Source: Rhizobium rosettiformans
GTDB taxonomy: Bacteria > Pseudomonadota > Alphaproteobacteria > Rhizobiales > Rhizobiaceae
Length of the DNA stretch: 64,000 bases
Assembly (NCBI RefSeq): GCF_016806065.1
Contig: NZ_CP032405.1
Location: forward strand, 3,438,001-3,502,000
Direction of reading: 5' to 3'
Part shown: positions 52,678-63,309 of the stretch, piece by piece
Layout: each line of letters begins with the position of its first letter
Numbering within the stretch: the stretch's first letter is position 1
Program-made: the position numbers and the translations under genes
Notes under the pieces: model-generated
Told to the model about the DNA's origin: nothing
What the model saw: only the letters and a program-made list of their open reading frames with translations
Database searches by the model: none

Positions 52678-53316
52678 ATGAAGACCGTTCTTGCCTATGG
52701 CGACAGCCTGACATGGGGATACGACCCGGTAAATCTGGGTCGGCATGCCTACGAAGACCGTTGGACGAGTGTCTTGCAGAAGGCGCTCGGCCATGGGGTC
52801 CGGGTCATCGCCGAAGGCCTGAACGGCCGCACCACGGCCTATGACGACCATCTGGGCGATTGCGAACGTAACGGCACGAAGGTGCTGCCGACGCTTCTCG
52901 CGACGCACAAGCCGATCGACCTGGTGATCATCATGCTGGGCACGAATGACCTCAAGCGTGGTATTCAGGGCACGGCCATCGGTGCGACCAGTGGCGTCAA
53001 GCGTCTCGTCAAGCAGGTGCAGAAGCACGACTGGGGTTTCGAGTTCGAAGAGCCGGAGATCTTGATCGTTGCGCCACCTGCAATCCGTGAGACGGCCAAT
53101 TCGGTGTTCGGCGCCATGTTCAACCACTCGGTGGAAGAAGGCGCCATGCTGGCCAGCATGTATCGCGACGCGGCGGACGAGGCCGGATGCGCCTTCTTCG
53201 ATGCAGGATCGGTCGCAGAAACCACGCCGCTCGACGGAATCCATCTCGACGCTGAACACACCCGTGCCATCGGACGCGGCCTCGAGCCGATCGTCCGCAT
53301 GATGCTCGGACTTTGA
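52678..53316 (+). CDS. SGNH/GDSL-type esterase
   Basis: Hydrolase of 212 residues without a signal peptide. The catalytic Ser lies in YGDSLTWGYD (block I), the oxyanion Asn in MLGTNDLKRG (block III), and the Asp-His pair in DGIHLDAEH (block V). Close relatives are called arylesterases; the natural substrate is unknown. The ATG at 52678 is 17 bases after the pdhC stop, behind a G-rich site, so it is probably part of the pdh transcript. An open frame runs upstream inside pdhC. Confidence 0.88.
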   Translation: MKTVLAYGDSLTWGYDPVNLGRHAYEDRWTSVLQKALGHGVRVIAEGLNGRTTAYDDHLGDCERNGTKVLPTLLATHKPIDLVIIMLGTNDLKRGIQGTAIGATSGVKRLVKQVQKHDWGFEFEEPEILIVAPPAIRETANSVFGAMFNHSVEEGAMLASMYRDAADEAGCAFFDAGSVAETTPLDGIHLDAEHTRAIGRGLEPIVRMMLGL

Positions 53317-53425
53317 AAAATGCCGTGGCCTGCATCCTCTGACGGGCCGCGTTGATCAAAATCAAGGAGGTCTTGTGCGCTGCGTCTAACTTGAACCCAT
53401 CAACCCCGACAGAGGAGATGGGATC

Positions 53426-53692
53426 ATGTCGAACACACCGCACGAACTGGCAGTGGAATTCCCGGAACACGTTGCGCTGATGCGTCATCTGAAAGAAACG
53501 GATGGCCATTTCGCGAGATTGTTCGAAGCCTATCACGAGGTGAACCGGGCCATCCATCGCGCCGAAACCGATATCGAGCCTGCAGACGACTTCCACATCG
53601 TGGAAATGCGCAAGAAGCGGATGCAGCTCAAGGATGAAATCTACGGGATGCTGGTTCGTCACGAACCGGAAGCCGAGACACCCGCAGCCTGA
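53426..53692 (+). CDS. DUF465 (YdcH-like) family protein
   Basis: A small helical protein of 88 residues: VEFPEHVALMRHLKETDGHFARLFEAYHEVNRAIHRAE and the C-terminal MRKKRMQLKDEIYGMLVRHE match the DUF465 pattern of short proteins with a coiled coil. Function unknown. AGGAGATGG precedes the ATG by about seven bases. It lies in the middle of the pdh-lpd-lip group, 75 bases before lpdA. Confidence 0.85.
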   Translation: MSNTPHELAVEFPEHVALMRHLKETDGHFARLFEAYHEVNRAIHRAETDIEPADDFHIVEMRKKRMQLKDEIYGMLVRHEPEAETPAA

Positions 53693-53766
53693 GGGTTTCG
53701 CTTCCAGTCCCGAAACGGGCCTCCGTGAAAACGGAGGCTCTGAGGAAACCGAGGAGTGGAAGCCCC

Positions 53767-55212
53767 ATGTCGAATGCTTACGACGTCATTATCATCGGCT
53801 CCGGCCCCGGCGGTTATGTCACCGCCATCCGTGCCGCCCAGCTCGGCCTGAAAACCGCGATCGTCGAGCGCGAACATCTGGGTGGCATCTGCCTGAACTG
53901 GGGTTGTATCCCCACCAAGGCGCTGCTCCGCTCAGCCGAAATCCTCGACCACGCCAATCACGCCAAGTCTTATGGTCTGACGCTCAACGGCACGATGACC
54001 GCCGACGTCAAGGACGTGGTCGCCCGGTCGCGCGGCGTTTCGGCCCGTCTGAACGGCGGCGTTGCCTTCCTGATGAAGAAGAACAAGATCGACGTGATCT
54101 GGGGTGAAGCCAAGCTGACGAAGCCAGGCGAAGTCGTCGTCGGCAAGATGACCAAGCCCGTCGTCGAGCCGCAGAACCCGGTTCCGAAGGGTGTCAAGGG
54201 CGAGGGCACCTACACCGCCAAGCACATCATCGTTGCGACCGGCGCGCGTCCGCGTGCGCTGCCCGGCATCGAGCCGGATGGCAAGCTGATCTGGACCTAT
54301 TTCGAGGCGATGAAGCCGGACTTCATGCCGAAGTCTCTCGTCGTCATGGGCTCGGGCGCGATCGGGATCGAATTCGCCTCCTTCTACCGCTCCATGGGCG
54401 TCGACGTTACCGTTGTCGAGCTGATGGCCAACATCATGCCGGTCGAAGACGTCGAAATCTCCACATTCGCCCGCAAGCAGCTGGAAAAGCGCGGACTGAC
54501 GATCATCACCGAAGCCAAGGTTTCCAAGGTCGAAAAGGGTGCAAACTCGATCACCGCCCATGTCGAGACCAAGGACGGCAAGATCCAGACGATCACCGCT
54601 GACCGCCTGATCTCCGCCGTCGGCGTCCAGGGCAACATCGAGAACCTCGGCCTCGAAACGCTCGGCGTGAAGACCGATCGCGGCTGCATCGTCATCGACG
54701 GCTATGGCAAGACCAATGTGCCGGGCCTTTACGCGATCGGCGACGTCGCCGGCCCGCCGATGCTCGCCCACAAGGCCGAGCATGAAGGTGTCATCTGCAT
54801 CGAGAAGATCGCTGGTCTGCCGAACGTTCATCCGATGGACAAGGCCAAGATCCCGGGCTGCACCTATTGCAACCCGCAGGTCGCCTCGGTCGGTCTGACG
54901 GAAGCCAAGGCGAAAGAACAGGGCCGCGACATCCGCGTCGGCCGCTATTCCTTCGCCGCCAATGGCAAGGCGATCGCGCTTGGCGAAGACCAGGGCATGA
55001 TCAAGACGATCTTCGACAAGAAGACCGGCGAACTCATCGGCGCCCATATGGTCGGTGCGGAAGTAACCGAACTCATCCAGGGCTTCGTTGTCGCGATGAA
55101 CCTCGAGACGACGGAAGAGGAGCTGATGCATACGATCTTCCCGCACCCGACGCTCTCCGAAATGATGAAGGAAAGCGTCCTCGACGCCTATGGTCGCGTC
55201 CTCAACGCCTAA
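53767..55212 (+). CDS. lpdA: Dihydrolipoamide dehydrogenase (E3)
   Basis: FAD enzyme that reoxidises the lipoyl arm of the 2-oxoacid dehydrogenases. The 481 residues have the FAD-binding GSGPGGY (11-17), the redox-active pair Cys42 and Cys47 in GGICLNWGCIPTKA, an NAD domain (MGSGAIGIEFASFYRSMG) and the dimer-interface motif HPTLSEMMKE with catalytic His. Its location implies it serves pyruvate dehydrogenase. ATG 53767 is the family start; the frame runs upstream to 53725. Confidence 0.97.
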   Translation: MSNAYDVIIIGSGPGGYVTAIRAAQLGLKTAIVEREHLGGICLNWGCIPTKALLRSAEILDHANHAKSYGLTLNGTMTADVKDVVARSRGVSARLNGGVAFLMKKNKIDVIWGEAKLTKPGEVVVGKMTKPVVEPQNPVPKGVKGEGTYTAKHIIVATGARPRALPGIEPDGKLIWTYFEAMKPDFMPKSLVVMGSGAIGIEFASFYRSMGVDVTVVELMANIMPVEDVEISTFARKQLEKRGLTIITEAKVSKVEKGANSITAHVETKDGKIQTITADRLISAVGVQGNIENLGLETLGVKTDRGCIVIDGYGKTNVPGLYAIGDVAGPPMLAHKAEHEGVICIEKIAGLPNVHPMDKAKIPGCTYCNPQVASVGLTEAKAKEQGRDIRVGRYSFAANGKAIALGEDQGMIKTIFDKKTGELIGAHMVGAEVTELIQGFVVAMNLETTEEELMHTIFPHPTLSEMMKESVLDAYGRVLNA

Positions 55213-55288
55213 AGTCAGGTTGTGAAACGGGGCCTTGCCGCCTATATGGGCGGCAGGTTCCAACTGAATGGTCCGAAAGGGGCTCGAC

Positions 55289-55543
55289 ATGGCTGGTTTC
55301 GAAGTCGGCATCATCGCGACGATATTTTTCGGCGGTCTCGCAGGCTGGCTTGCCGGCAAGCTCATGGATATGCGCTTCGGCGTCTTCATGAACATCGTGA
55401 TCGGCATCGTCGGTGCCGCGATCGCAGCTGCCATATTCCGCCGCCTTGGCATTTTTGTCGAAGGTGACTGGCTGGGCTATCTGATCACCAGCTTTGTCGG
55501 CGCAAGCATCCTCCTTTTCGTCGCCCGGCTCGTCCGGCGATAA
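55289..55543 (+). CDS. GlsB/YeaQ/YmgE family stress membrane protein
   Basis: A small hydrophobic protein of 84 residues with three membrane segments and the Gly-rich family motifs TIFFGGLAGWLAGKLM and VIGIVGAAIAAAIFR. It is called transglycosylase-associated in older notes; the function is unknown. ATG 55289 lies behind GAAAGGGG. The gap to lpdA holds a hairpin (TGCCGCC/GGCGGCA, 55236-55255) without a U-run. It lies 38 bases before lipA. Confidence 0.9.
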   Translation: MAGFEVGIIATIFFGGLAGWLAGKLMDMRFGVFMNIVIGIVGAAIAAAIFRRLGIFVEGDWLGYLITSFVGASILLFVARLVRR

Positions 55544-55581
55544 CCAGAAAGGCCGCGTCAGGCGGCACATAGGGTTTGATT

Positions 55582-56574
55582 ATGGTCACCATTCTCGACA
55601 GGACCAATCTTTCGAATGCGGCACCCCTGGTGCCTGCAGACGAGAAGCGCATCCGCCATCCGGAAAAGGCCCACAAGCCCGACACCGAAGTGCTGCGCAA
55701 GCCGGAATGGATCCGCGTCAAGGCACCGACCTCGAAGGGCTATCACGAGACCCGCGAGCTCGTGCGTTCCCACAAGCTGGTAACGGTCTGCGAGGAAGCT
55801 GGCTGCCCGAATATCGGCGAGTGCTGGGACAAGAAGCACGCGACCTTTATGATCATGGGCGAGATCTGCACCCGCGCCTGCGCCTTCTGCAACGTCGCGA
55901 CCGGAAAACCGAACCCGCTCGATCTCGATGAGCCGGCCAATGTCGCCAAGGCCGTCCGCCAAATGGGGTTGCAACACGTTGTCATCACCTCCGTCGACCG
56001 TGACGATCTCGCCGATGGCGGCGCCGAACACTTCGAAAAGGTGATCTGGGCCATCCGCGAAGCATCACCCGAGACCACGATCGAAATCCTCACGCCTGAC
56101 TTCCTCAAGAAGCCCGGTGCCCTTGAGCGCGTTGTCGCCGCCAAGCCCGACGTCTTCAACCACAACATGGAAACCGTTCCCGGCAACTATCTGACGGTTC
56201 GCCCGGGTGCCCGTTATTTCCACTCCGTCCGTCTTCTGCAGCGGGTGAAGGAACTCGACCCGACCATGTTCACCAAGTCGGGCATCATGGTGGGCCTCGG
56301 TGAAGAGCGGAATGAAGTCCTGCAGCTGATGGACGACCTGCGTTCCGCCGACGTCGACTTCCTGACCATCGGCCAGTATCTCCAGCCGACCCGCAAGCAT
56401 CATAAGGTCGAGCGCTTCGTCACGCCGGAAGAATTCAAGTCCTACGAGGACATCGCCTATACCAAGGGCTTCCTGATGGTCTCGTCGAGCCCGCTGACCC
56501 GCTCGTCGCACCATGCCGGCGATGACTTTGCAAGGCTGAAGGCAGCGCGGGAGAAGTTGGTGGCAAAGGTCTGA
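55582..56574 (+). CDS. lipA: Lipoyl synthase
   Basis: Radical SAM enzyme that inserts two sulfurs into protein-bound octanoate. It has 330 residues. The auxiliary cluster ligands are Cys70, Cys75 and Cys81 (in [12 protein letters not shown]), the radical SAM ligands are Cys96, Cys100 and Cys103 (CTRACAFC). The C-terminal [15 protein letters not shown] holds the conserved Ser. It provides the lipoyl groups that pdhB and pdhC need. A TTG two codons before ATG 55582 is in frame. Confidence 0.97.
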   Translation: MVTILDRTNLSNAAPLVPADEKRIRHPEKAHKPDTEVLRKPEWIRVKAPTSKGYHETRELVRSHKLVTVCEEAGCPNIGECWDKKHATFMIMGEICTRACAFCNVATGKPNPLDLDEPANVAKAVRQMGLQHVVITSVDRDDLADGGAEHFEKVIWAIREASPETTIEILTPDFLKKPGALERVVAAKPDVFNHNMETVPGNYLTVRPGARYFHSVRLLQRVKELDPTMFTKSGIMVGLGEERNEVLQLMDDLRSADVDFLTIGQYLQPTRKHHKVERFVTPEEFKSYEDIAYTKGFLMVSSSPLTRSSHHAGDDFARLKAAREKLVAKV

Positions 56575-56617
56575 AGACGTCTCCAAACTTCCAAACGAAG
56601 TGAGACGGCGCTAAAGC

Positions 56618-56642
56618 AACCACACGCAAGGAGTGTGTGGTT
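56618..56642 (+). promoter_or_regulatory. Hairpin that holds the ribosome-binding site in its loop
   Basis: AACCACAC (56618-56625) pairs perfectly with GTGTGGTT (56635-56642). The nine-base loop contains AAGGAG (56628-56633), the presumed ribosome-binding site of the next gene, and start codons lie immediately after the stem. It may control translation or simply end the lipA message; there is no U-run. Confidence 0.5.
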
Positions 56643-56645
56643 GTG

Positions 56646-57215
56646 ATGATGTTCACTAAATCGTTGGAAGATGGAGCCGCGCAATTGCGTCAGGCGCGGC
56701 GGATCATGGTCATCGGCTGCTCCGGCGGCGGCAAGTCCACATTGTCCCGCAAGCTCGCCGCCGCACTCGATCTCCCCAACCACTCGATGGATCGCGAAGT
56801 CTTCTGGCTTCCCGCATGGGTACAGCGCCCGAGAGCCGAGCAGCGCGCCATCATATCCGACATCGTCGGTCGCGAGCGATGGATCCTTGACGGCACCAAT
56901 CCCTCGAGCTTCGACATCCGCCTGCATCGCACCGATCTTGTTATCTGGGTGCGGTTGCCGCGTTGGCGTTGTCTGCTTGGTGTTTATCGCCGGGCGGCGA
57001 AGTTTGTCGGCAAGCACCGGCCCGAAATGGCCGACGGCTGTGTCGAGAAATGGCCGGACCGCGAATTCCTTTCCTACATCTGGCACTTCGAGCGCCGCTT
57101 CTCGCCCCGCATCATCCAGGAAATCGAGCGTCACGGTCCGAACGTGCCCGTAGTCACCCTCAAATCCCACGGCGAAATGGCGCACCTGCTTGATCTTGCC
57201 GGGGTTCCTCATTAA
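56646..57215 (+). CDS. P-loop kinase-like protein (FlaR/adenylate kinase-like)
   Basis: Small nucleoside or nucleotide kinase-like protein of 189 residues. Walker A is IGCSGGGKSTLSR (near residue 27), followed by the DREVFWLPAWVQRPRAEQ region common to proteins once called DNA topology modulation FlaR. The exact substrate is unknown. The start is uncertain: GTG 56637, GTG 56643, ATG 56646 and ATG 56649 are all in frame, and the AAGGAG (56628-56633) fits GTG 56643 or ATG 56646 best. Between lipA and a START-domain gene. Confidence 0.8.
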   Translation: MMFTKSLEDGAAQLRQARRIMVIGCSGGGKSTLSRKLAAALDLPNHSMDREVFWLPAWVQRPRAEQRAIISDIVGRERWILDGTNPSSFDIRLHRTDLVIWVRLPRWRCLLGVYRRAAKFVGKHRPEMADGCVEKWPDREFLSYIWHFERRFSPRIIQEIERHGPNVPVVTLKSHGEMAHLLDLAGVPH

Positions 57216-57224
57216 GTCGCAGAC

Positions 57225-57677
57225 ATGCCACAGTTTGAAACCCGCCGCCTCGTCAAGCACTCGCCCGAACGTATGTATGCCCTCGTCGCCGACGTCGAGC
57301 GCTATCCTGAATTTTTGCCGCTCTGCGAAGCGCTAACCATTCGCTCGCGCCGCGAACGCGACGGGAAAGAATTGCTGCTGGCGGACATGACGGTGGGCTA
57401 CAAGGCGATCCGCGAGACCTTCACGACGCAGGTACTGCTGGCAGCTGCCGAGCGCGCCATTGACGTGAAATACATCGAGGGACCGTTCCGGTATCTCGAC
57501 AATCGCTGGCGTTTCGAAGAGGCCGGCGAGGGCGCCTGCTCGGTTCATTTCTACATCGACTACGAATTCAAGAACCGCATCCTGGGCGCGCTGATGGGCT
57601 CGATGTTCGACCGCGCCTTCCGCATGTTTTCGGAAGCCTTCGAGGCGCGCGCCGACAAGATTTACGCAGGCGTCTGA
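57225..57677 (+). CDS. START-domain protein of the COQ10/RatA family
   Basis: Lipid-binding fold protein of 150 residues: VADVERYPEFLPLCEALTI, the MTVGYKAIRETFTTQ segment and the IDYEFKNRILGALMGSMFD helix match the family. Members bind coenzyme Q and aid respiration (mitochondrial COQ10), or were reported as the ribosome-affecting RatA in E. coli. In alphaproteobacteria the ubiquinone role is more likely; the toxin label is not supported here, and no antitoxin is adjacent. Its 3' end overlaps convergent cinA by 16 bases. Confidence 0.85.
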   Translation: MPQFETRRLVKHSPERMYALVADVERYPEFLPLCEALTIRSRRERDGKELLLADMTVGYKAIRETFTTQVLLAAAERAIDVKYIEGPFRYLDNRWRFEEAGEGACSVHFYIDYEFKNRILGALMGSMFDRAFRMFSEAFEARADKIYAGV

Positions 57678-58168
57678 GCGGCGCCAGCCAGCATGTCGAG
57701 TGCTGTCCTAACGGTTGCGAGCCGCACCTGATCGCGGCCGATATCTCCGTAGCGCATCTCCCGGTAATCGATTTCCCCGCTGCGGCTCCGAAGTGCCAGA
57801 TGCACCAATCCGACAGGCTTGTCAGCCGATCCGCCACCCGGGCCAGCAATGCCGGTCACGGCGACCGCCACATGGGCGTCTGAACGGATCAGTGCGCCTT
57901 GCGCCATCTGCAATGCTGTCTCCTTCGAGACGGCCCCGAAAGCTGCAAGCGTTACACTCGAAACGCCGATCAATTCCATCTTTGCCTGGTTCGTATAGGT
58001 GACGAAGCCACGATCGACGACCGCTGAAGAGCCGGCAATCTCCGTCAGCGCACCGGCGATCAGGCCACCGGTGCAGGATTCGGCCGTCGCAATCATCCAG
58101 CCGAGATCCCGATAGGCCGCGATGACCGTTGCGGCCTGCTGCTCGATATCCGCCGGATATATCCCCAT
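57662..58168 (-). CDS. CinA-family nicotinamide-nucleotide amidohydrolase (short form)
   Basis: A protein of 168 residues that is only the C-terminal deamidase domain of CinA: TAESCTGGLIAGALTEIAGSSAVVDRGFVTY and AVAVTGIAGPGGGSADKPVGLVHLAL. Short CinA proteins turn NMN into NaMN in pyridine nucleotide recycling. The MocoA-like N-terminal domain is absent. Its ATG overlaps the ispDF stop by one base, so they form an operon. Confidence 0.9.
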   Translation of the reverse strand: MGIYPADIEQQAATVIAAYRDLGWMIATAESCTGGLIAGALTEIAGSSAVVDRGFVTYTNQAKMELIGVSSVTLAAFGAVSKETALQMAQGALIRSDAHVAVAVTGIAGPGGGSADKPVGLVHLALRSRSGEIDYREMRYGDIGRDQVRLATVRTALDMLAGAAQTPA

Positions 58169-59376
58169 CAGTCCGCTCCCCGGAAGACGACGGTTGCCGT
58201 TGCGATTGCGGCGATGCCTTCCCCACGGCCGACAAAGCCGATCTTCTCGTTGGTCGTCGCCTTCACCGAGCAGCGATCAAGCGAGATGTCGAGGATCTCG
58301 GCGAGCTTCTCCCGCATCGCCTGACGATGCGGCCCGATCTTAGGCTCTTCGGCAATTAGCGAAATATCCGCATTCATGATCGTGCCGCCGGCACCGCGCA
58401 CGACCCTTGCTGCGTGTTCAAGGAAGATGCGCGATGGAGCGCCCTTCCATTGCATGTCCGAAGGCGGAAAGTGATCACCGATATCGCCGGCACCGCAGGT
58501 GGCAAGCAGTGCGTCTGTCAGGGCATGTAGCGCGACATCGGCATCGGAATGGCCCTTCAACTTCTGATCATGCGGAATGAAGATGCCGCAGAGCGTGACG
58601 CCGTCGCCGGGCTCGAGCTGATGCACATCATAGCCGTTTCCAGTGCGAACGTCGGGGAGGGCGCTAGCCTTCAGTTTCTCGTCGGCCATGGCGATATCTT
58701 TCTTTACGGTCAGTTTGACATTGTCGATCGAGCCCGCGACGAGCTGGACAGGTATGCCCGCCCATTCGGCGATCGAGGCGTCGTCGGTGAAGTCCACTGC
58801 TTGCTCGGTCGCGGCGCGCTCGTGGGCGGCCAGGATAGTCTCGTAGTGGAAGCTCTGTGGTGTCTGCGCCGCGTAAAGATCGTTGCGGGGCACGGTGGCT
58901 GTGACGACGCCCGAGGTGTCGCCCCGCTTGATCGTGTCCGAGACGGGTATGGCGGGCAGCACGGCCGGTTTTCCCGCATCGAGTTCGAGTGCGATCCGGT
59001 CCAGAAGAGCCTCGTCGACAAAGGGACGCACACCGTCCTGGATCATAACATGCCGAACGCCCCGATCGTGCAGGGCCTGCAACCCGTTGAGCACTGAAGC
59101 CTGGCGGGTGGCGCCGCCCTCGACCACGATCAAAGAATCCCGGGAAGAGAGATCGACAATGGCGGCTTCCAGCAACCCATGATCTTCCGGGTGGATGACG
59201 AGGACAATAGGACCACTTTTGGGCCAGTCGAGAAAGCGCTTCAGCGTGTGCCAGATGACAGGCTTGCCACCAATGCGCCTGTATTGCTTCGGCCCTTCGA
59301 CGGAAGCGCCGGCGCGTTCACCTCGGCCAGCGGCAACCACGACGATCCCGATTGTTCCGCTCCGCTCTTGCTCCAT
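58168..59376 (-). CDS. ispDF: Bifunctional IspD/IspF isoprenoid synthesis enzyme
   Basis: Fusion of two MEP pathway enzymes. The IspD half (about 1-225) starts [15 protein letters not shown] and has [16 protein letters not shown]. The IspF half (about 240-400) has [32 protein letters not shown] and [14 protein letters not shown]. Fusion is characteristic of alphaproteobacteria and some epsilonproteobacteria; the intermediate IspE step is encoded elsewhere. The start may be ATG 59376 (chosen; GAGG upstream) or ATG 59400 (GAAGAAA upstream). Confidence 0.95.
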   Translation of the reverse strand: MEQERSGTIGIVVVAAGRGERAGASVEGPKQYRRIGGKPVIWHTLKRFLDWPKSGPIVLVIHPEDHGLLEAAIVDLSSRDSLIVVEGGATRQASVLNGLQALHDRGVRHVMIQDGVRPFVDEALLDRIALELDAGKPAVLPAIPVSDTIKRGDTSGVVTATVPRNDLYAAQTPQSFHYETILAAHERAATEQAVDFTDDASIAEWAGIPVQLVAGSIDNVKLTVKKDIAMADEKLKASALPDVRTGNGYDVHQLEPGDGVTLCGIFIPHDQKLKGHSDADVALHALTDALLATCGAGDIGDHFPPSDMQWKGAPSRIFLEHAARVVRGAGGTIMNADISLIAEEPKIGPHRQAMREKLAEILDISLDRCSVKATTNEKIGFVGRGEGIAAIATATVVFRGAD

Positions 59377-59444
59377 CGCCTCGCCTGGTCCATGACACAT
59401 TTTCTTCGCAACCGTGCTCTATCGGCTCGCCATCGGCTTTTCCA

Positions 59445-59525
59445 GCATTTGCACGAATTTTTGTCGAACGGTGAGCTTTGCCTCTTGGCAAGCCAGAGAA
59501 CGCTGGCTAAAAATAGTGCAAATGC
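59445..59525. promoter_or_regulatory. Perfect 10-bp inverted repeat upstream of dusB-ntrBC
   Basis: GCATTTGCAC (59445-59454) and its exact inverse GTGCAAATGC (59516-59525) are 61 bases apart, about seven helical turns centre to centre. Each arm holds the small dyad GCA-TT-TGC (or GCA-AA-TGC). The GCAC/GTGC cores resemble NtrC half-sites, and rhizobial dusB-ntrBC operons are known to be repressed by NtrC. A looping site is the inference. Confidence 0.5.
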
Positions 59526-59549
59526 GCTCTATGCCTGAAAGATAATCAT

Positions 59550-60551
59550 TTGAATTCCGTCGCGTTGGACACGCCCTTCAGCATTGGCCCGGTTCCCGTT
59601 CGGAACCGTGTCGTGCTTGCGCCGATGTCGGGCGTCACGGACCTGCCGTTCCGCCAGCTCGCCTTCCGCTTCGGCGCCGGCCTCGTGGTCACCGAAATGG
59701 TGGCGAGCCGCGAACTGGTCTTCAACGCAGCCGAAAGCTGGTCGCGGCTGAAAGGGGCAGGGCTCACCCCGCATATGGTCCAGCTTGCCGGACGTGAGGC
59801 GAAATGGCTGGCCGAAGCGGCGGTGATCGCTGAGGCCAATGGTGCCGATATCATCGACATTAACATGGGCTGCCCGGCCAAGAAGGTGATCGGCGGTTAT
59901 GCTGGCTCGGCCCTGATGCGCGAACCGGACCACGCCCTGTCTCTGATCGAGGCGACCGTCAAGGCAGTGAAGATCCCGGTGACGGTCAAGATGCGCCTCG
60001 GTTGGGACGAAACCTCGCTCAATGCGCCCGACATTGCGACCCGAGCCGAGGCCGCCGGTGTGCAGCTGATTACCGTGCATGGCCGCACCCGAATGCAGTT
60101 TTACGAGGGCAAGGCGAATTGGGACGCGATCGCCGCCGTCCGTGACGCCATCCGGATTCCGCTGATTGCCAATGGCGACGTCGAAACGGTCGAGGATGCC
60201 CAAGAGATCCTGCGACGCTCCGGCGCCGATGCCGTCATGATCGGTCGCGGTTGCCAGGGCCGCCCATGGCATGCCGGCGTTCTCGCGGGGCATGCGGGAC
60301 CTGCTGCATCCGAGATATCCGACGTCGTCGTCGAGCACTATCGGGCGATGCTCGAACATTATGGTGCCGAAGTCGGCGTGCGCCACGCCCGCAAGCACCT
60401 CGGCTGGTATCTCCATCGCCACGCGCCGGAACTCGCACCGGAGGCGAAGGCATCCATCATGACATCGAAGGATCAGGGCTTCGTTGTTGAAGCCTTGCGG
60501 CGGGCGCTCTCGGATCACGGTGGCGCCAGCGCCAGACAGGAGGCCGCATGA
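59550..60551 (+). CDS. dusB: tRNA-dihydrouridine synthase (DusB type, formerly NifR3)
   Basis: FMN enzyme that reduces uridines in tRNA. The 333 residues include the FMN-site start [38 protein letters not shown] with the catalytic Cys, and [11 protein letters not shown]. The start is a TTG with no better in-frame start in view, as is common for this gene. It is the first gene of the rhizobial nifR3-ntrB-ntrC operon, and the ntrB start overlaps its stop (ATGA). Confidence 0.94.
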   Translation: MNSVALDTPFSIGPVPVRNRVVLAPMSGVTDLPFRQLAFRFGAGLVVTEMVASRELVFNAAESWSRLKGAGLTPHMVQLAGREAKWLAEAAVIAEANGADIIDINMGCPAKKVIGGYAGSALMREPDHALSLIEATVKAVKIPVTVKMRLGWDETSLNAPDIATRAEAAGVQLITVHGRTRMQFYEGKANWDAIAAVRDAIRIPLIANGDVETVEDAQEILRRSGADAVMIGRGCQGRPWHAGVLAGHAGPAASEISDVVVEHYRAMLEHYGAEVGVRHARKHLGWYLHRHAPELAPEAKASIMTSKDQGFVVEALRRALSDHGGASARQEAA

Positions 60552-61680
60552 CGGCGAATGACAAGAGCGGTGGCCTCGCCATGGCCGTGCTCAACGCCAT
60601 CCAGAACCCGGTGGTGATGGTGGATGCCAATGGGCATATCGCTTTCGCCAACTGGGAGGCCGAGGCCTTTTTCGGCGCGAGCGCCACGCATCTCGCCCGC
60701 TACCGCATTTCGACATTCATCCCTTTTGGCAGCCCGCTTCTGTCCTTGATCGAACAGGTTCGTGAACGCCGTGCGCCGGTCAATGAATACCGCGTCGACC
60801 TCAGCTCGCCGCGTCTCGGCCAGGAAAAGCTGGTCGATCTCTATGTGGCACCGGTCCTCAGCCAGCCCGGCAATGTCGTGGTCGTTTTCCAGGAACGGTC
60901 GATGGCGGACAAGATCGACCGCCAGCTGACCCATCGCGCGGCCGCCCGATCCGTCACCGGCCTTGCCTCGATGCTGGCGCATGAAATCAAGAACCCGCTC
61001 TCCGGTATCCGCGGTGCTGCGCAGCTGCTCGAGACAGCCGTCACCGATGAAGATCGGGCGCTGACCCGCCTGATCTGCGACGAGACGGATCGCATCGTCT
61101 CGTTGGTCGATCGCATGGAGGTCTTTTCCGACGAGCGGCCGGTCGACCGTCAGTCGATCAACATCCATTCGGTGCTCGATCAGGTGAAGGCGGTGGCGAA
61201 AGCAGGCTTTGCCCGTAACATCAGGATCACCGAGAATTATGACCCGTCGCTGCCGCCGGTCTACGCAAATAGGGACCAGCTGGTGCAGGTCTTCCTAAAC
61301 CTGGTGAAGAACGCATCGGAGGCCATCGGCGAGCGCTCCGACGGCGAAATCCAGCTGACAACGGCCTATCGCCCCGGCATTCGCCTCTCGGTCGCCGGCT
61401 CCCGCGAAAAGATCTCCCTGCCGCTCGAATTCTGCGTCCATGACAATGGCCCCGGCGTGCCATCCGACCTGCTCCCGCATCTCTTCGACCCCTTCATCAC
61501 GACGAAGACGAATGGCTCGGGTCTCGGTCTGGCGCTCGTCGCCAAGATCATCGGTGCCCATGGCGGGATCGTCGAATGTGACAGCCAGGCGAGCCGTACC
61601 ACCTTCCGGGTCCTGATGCCCATGTCGAAAGAGACGGCGCTCGAAGATGCGCCTTTGCCAAAATCCACGGGAACGAACTG

Positions 61681-61681
<1 letters not shown>
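60548..61681 (+). CDS. ntrB: Nitrogen regulation sensor kinase NtrB
   Basis: Cytosolic histidine kinase/phosphatase of 377 residues that controls NtrC in response to PII. N-terminal PAS domain (about 10-125), phosphorylated His145 in [19 protein letters not shown], and an ATPase domain with N-box [11 protein letters not shown]1 DNGPGVP and GSGLGLAL. There is no membrane segment. It is coupled to dusB by a four-base overlap and to ntrC by one base. Confidence 0.97.
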
Positions 61682-63132
<1,451 letters not shown>

Positions 63133-63309
63133 CAAGGCGCAAGCCGCCGTTGCAATTTCGCCACAATGCGTTGCTCAAAAGCCACGTTGCTTCGTGGCCT
63201 GACCCGCTGTTGGCGTGAGCCAGGTTCGTCGGAGTTTTGCAGCATACAATTTGCCGCGATCGAGAGATCGCCGCATTAACGAGATCCGGTTACGCGGATC
63301 CGGGGGAAG

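Noticed and set aside
57225..57677. RatA toxin of a toxin-antitoxin pair
   Set aside because: The fold matches the COQ10/START family and there is no antitoxin (RatB-like) gene beside it; the toxin label comes from E. coli annotation only.
63181..63198. GCCACG/CGTGGC hairpin between ntrC and ntrY as an ntrC terminator
   Set aside because: The stem is short and the following bases (CTGACCCG) have no U-run, so a terminator is not supported; it is mentioned only in the ntrC entry.
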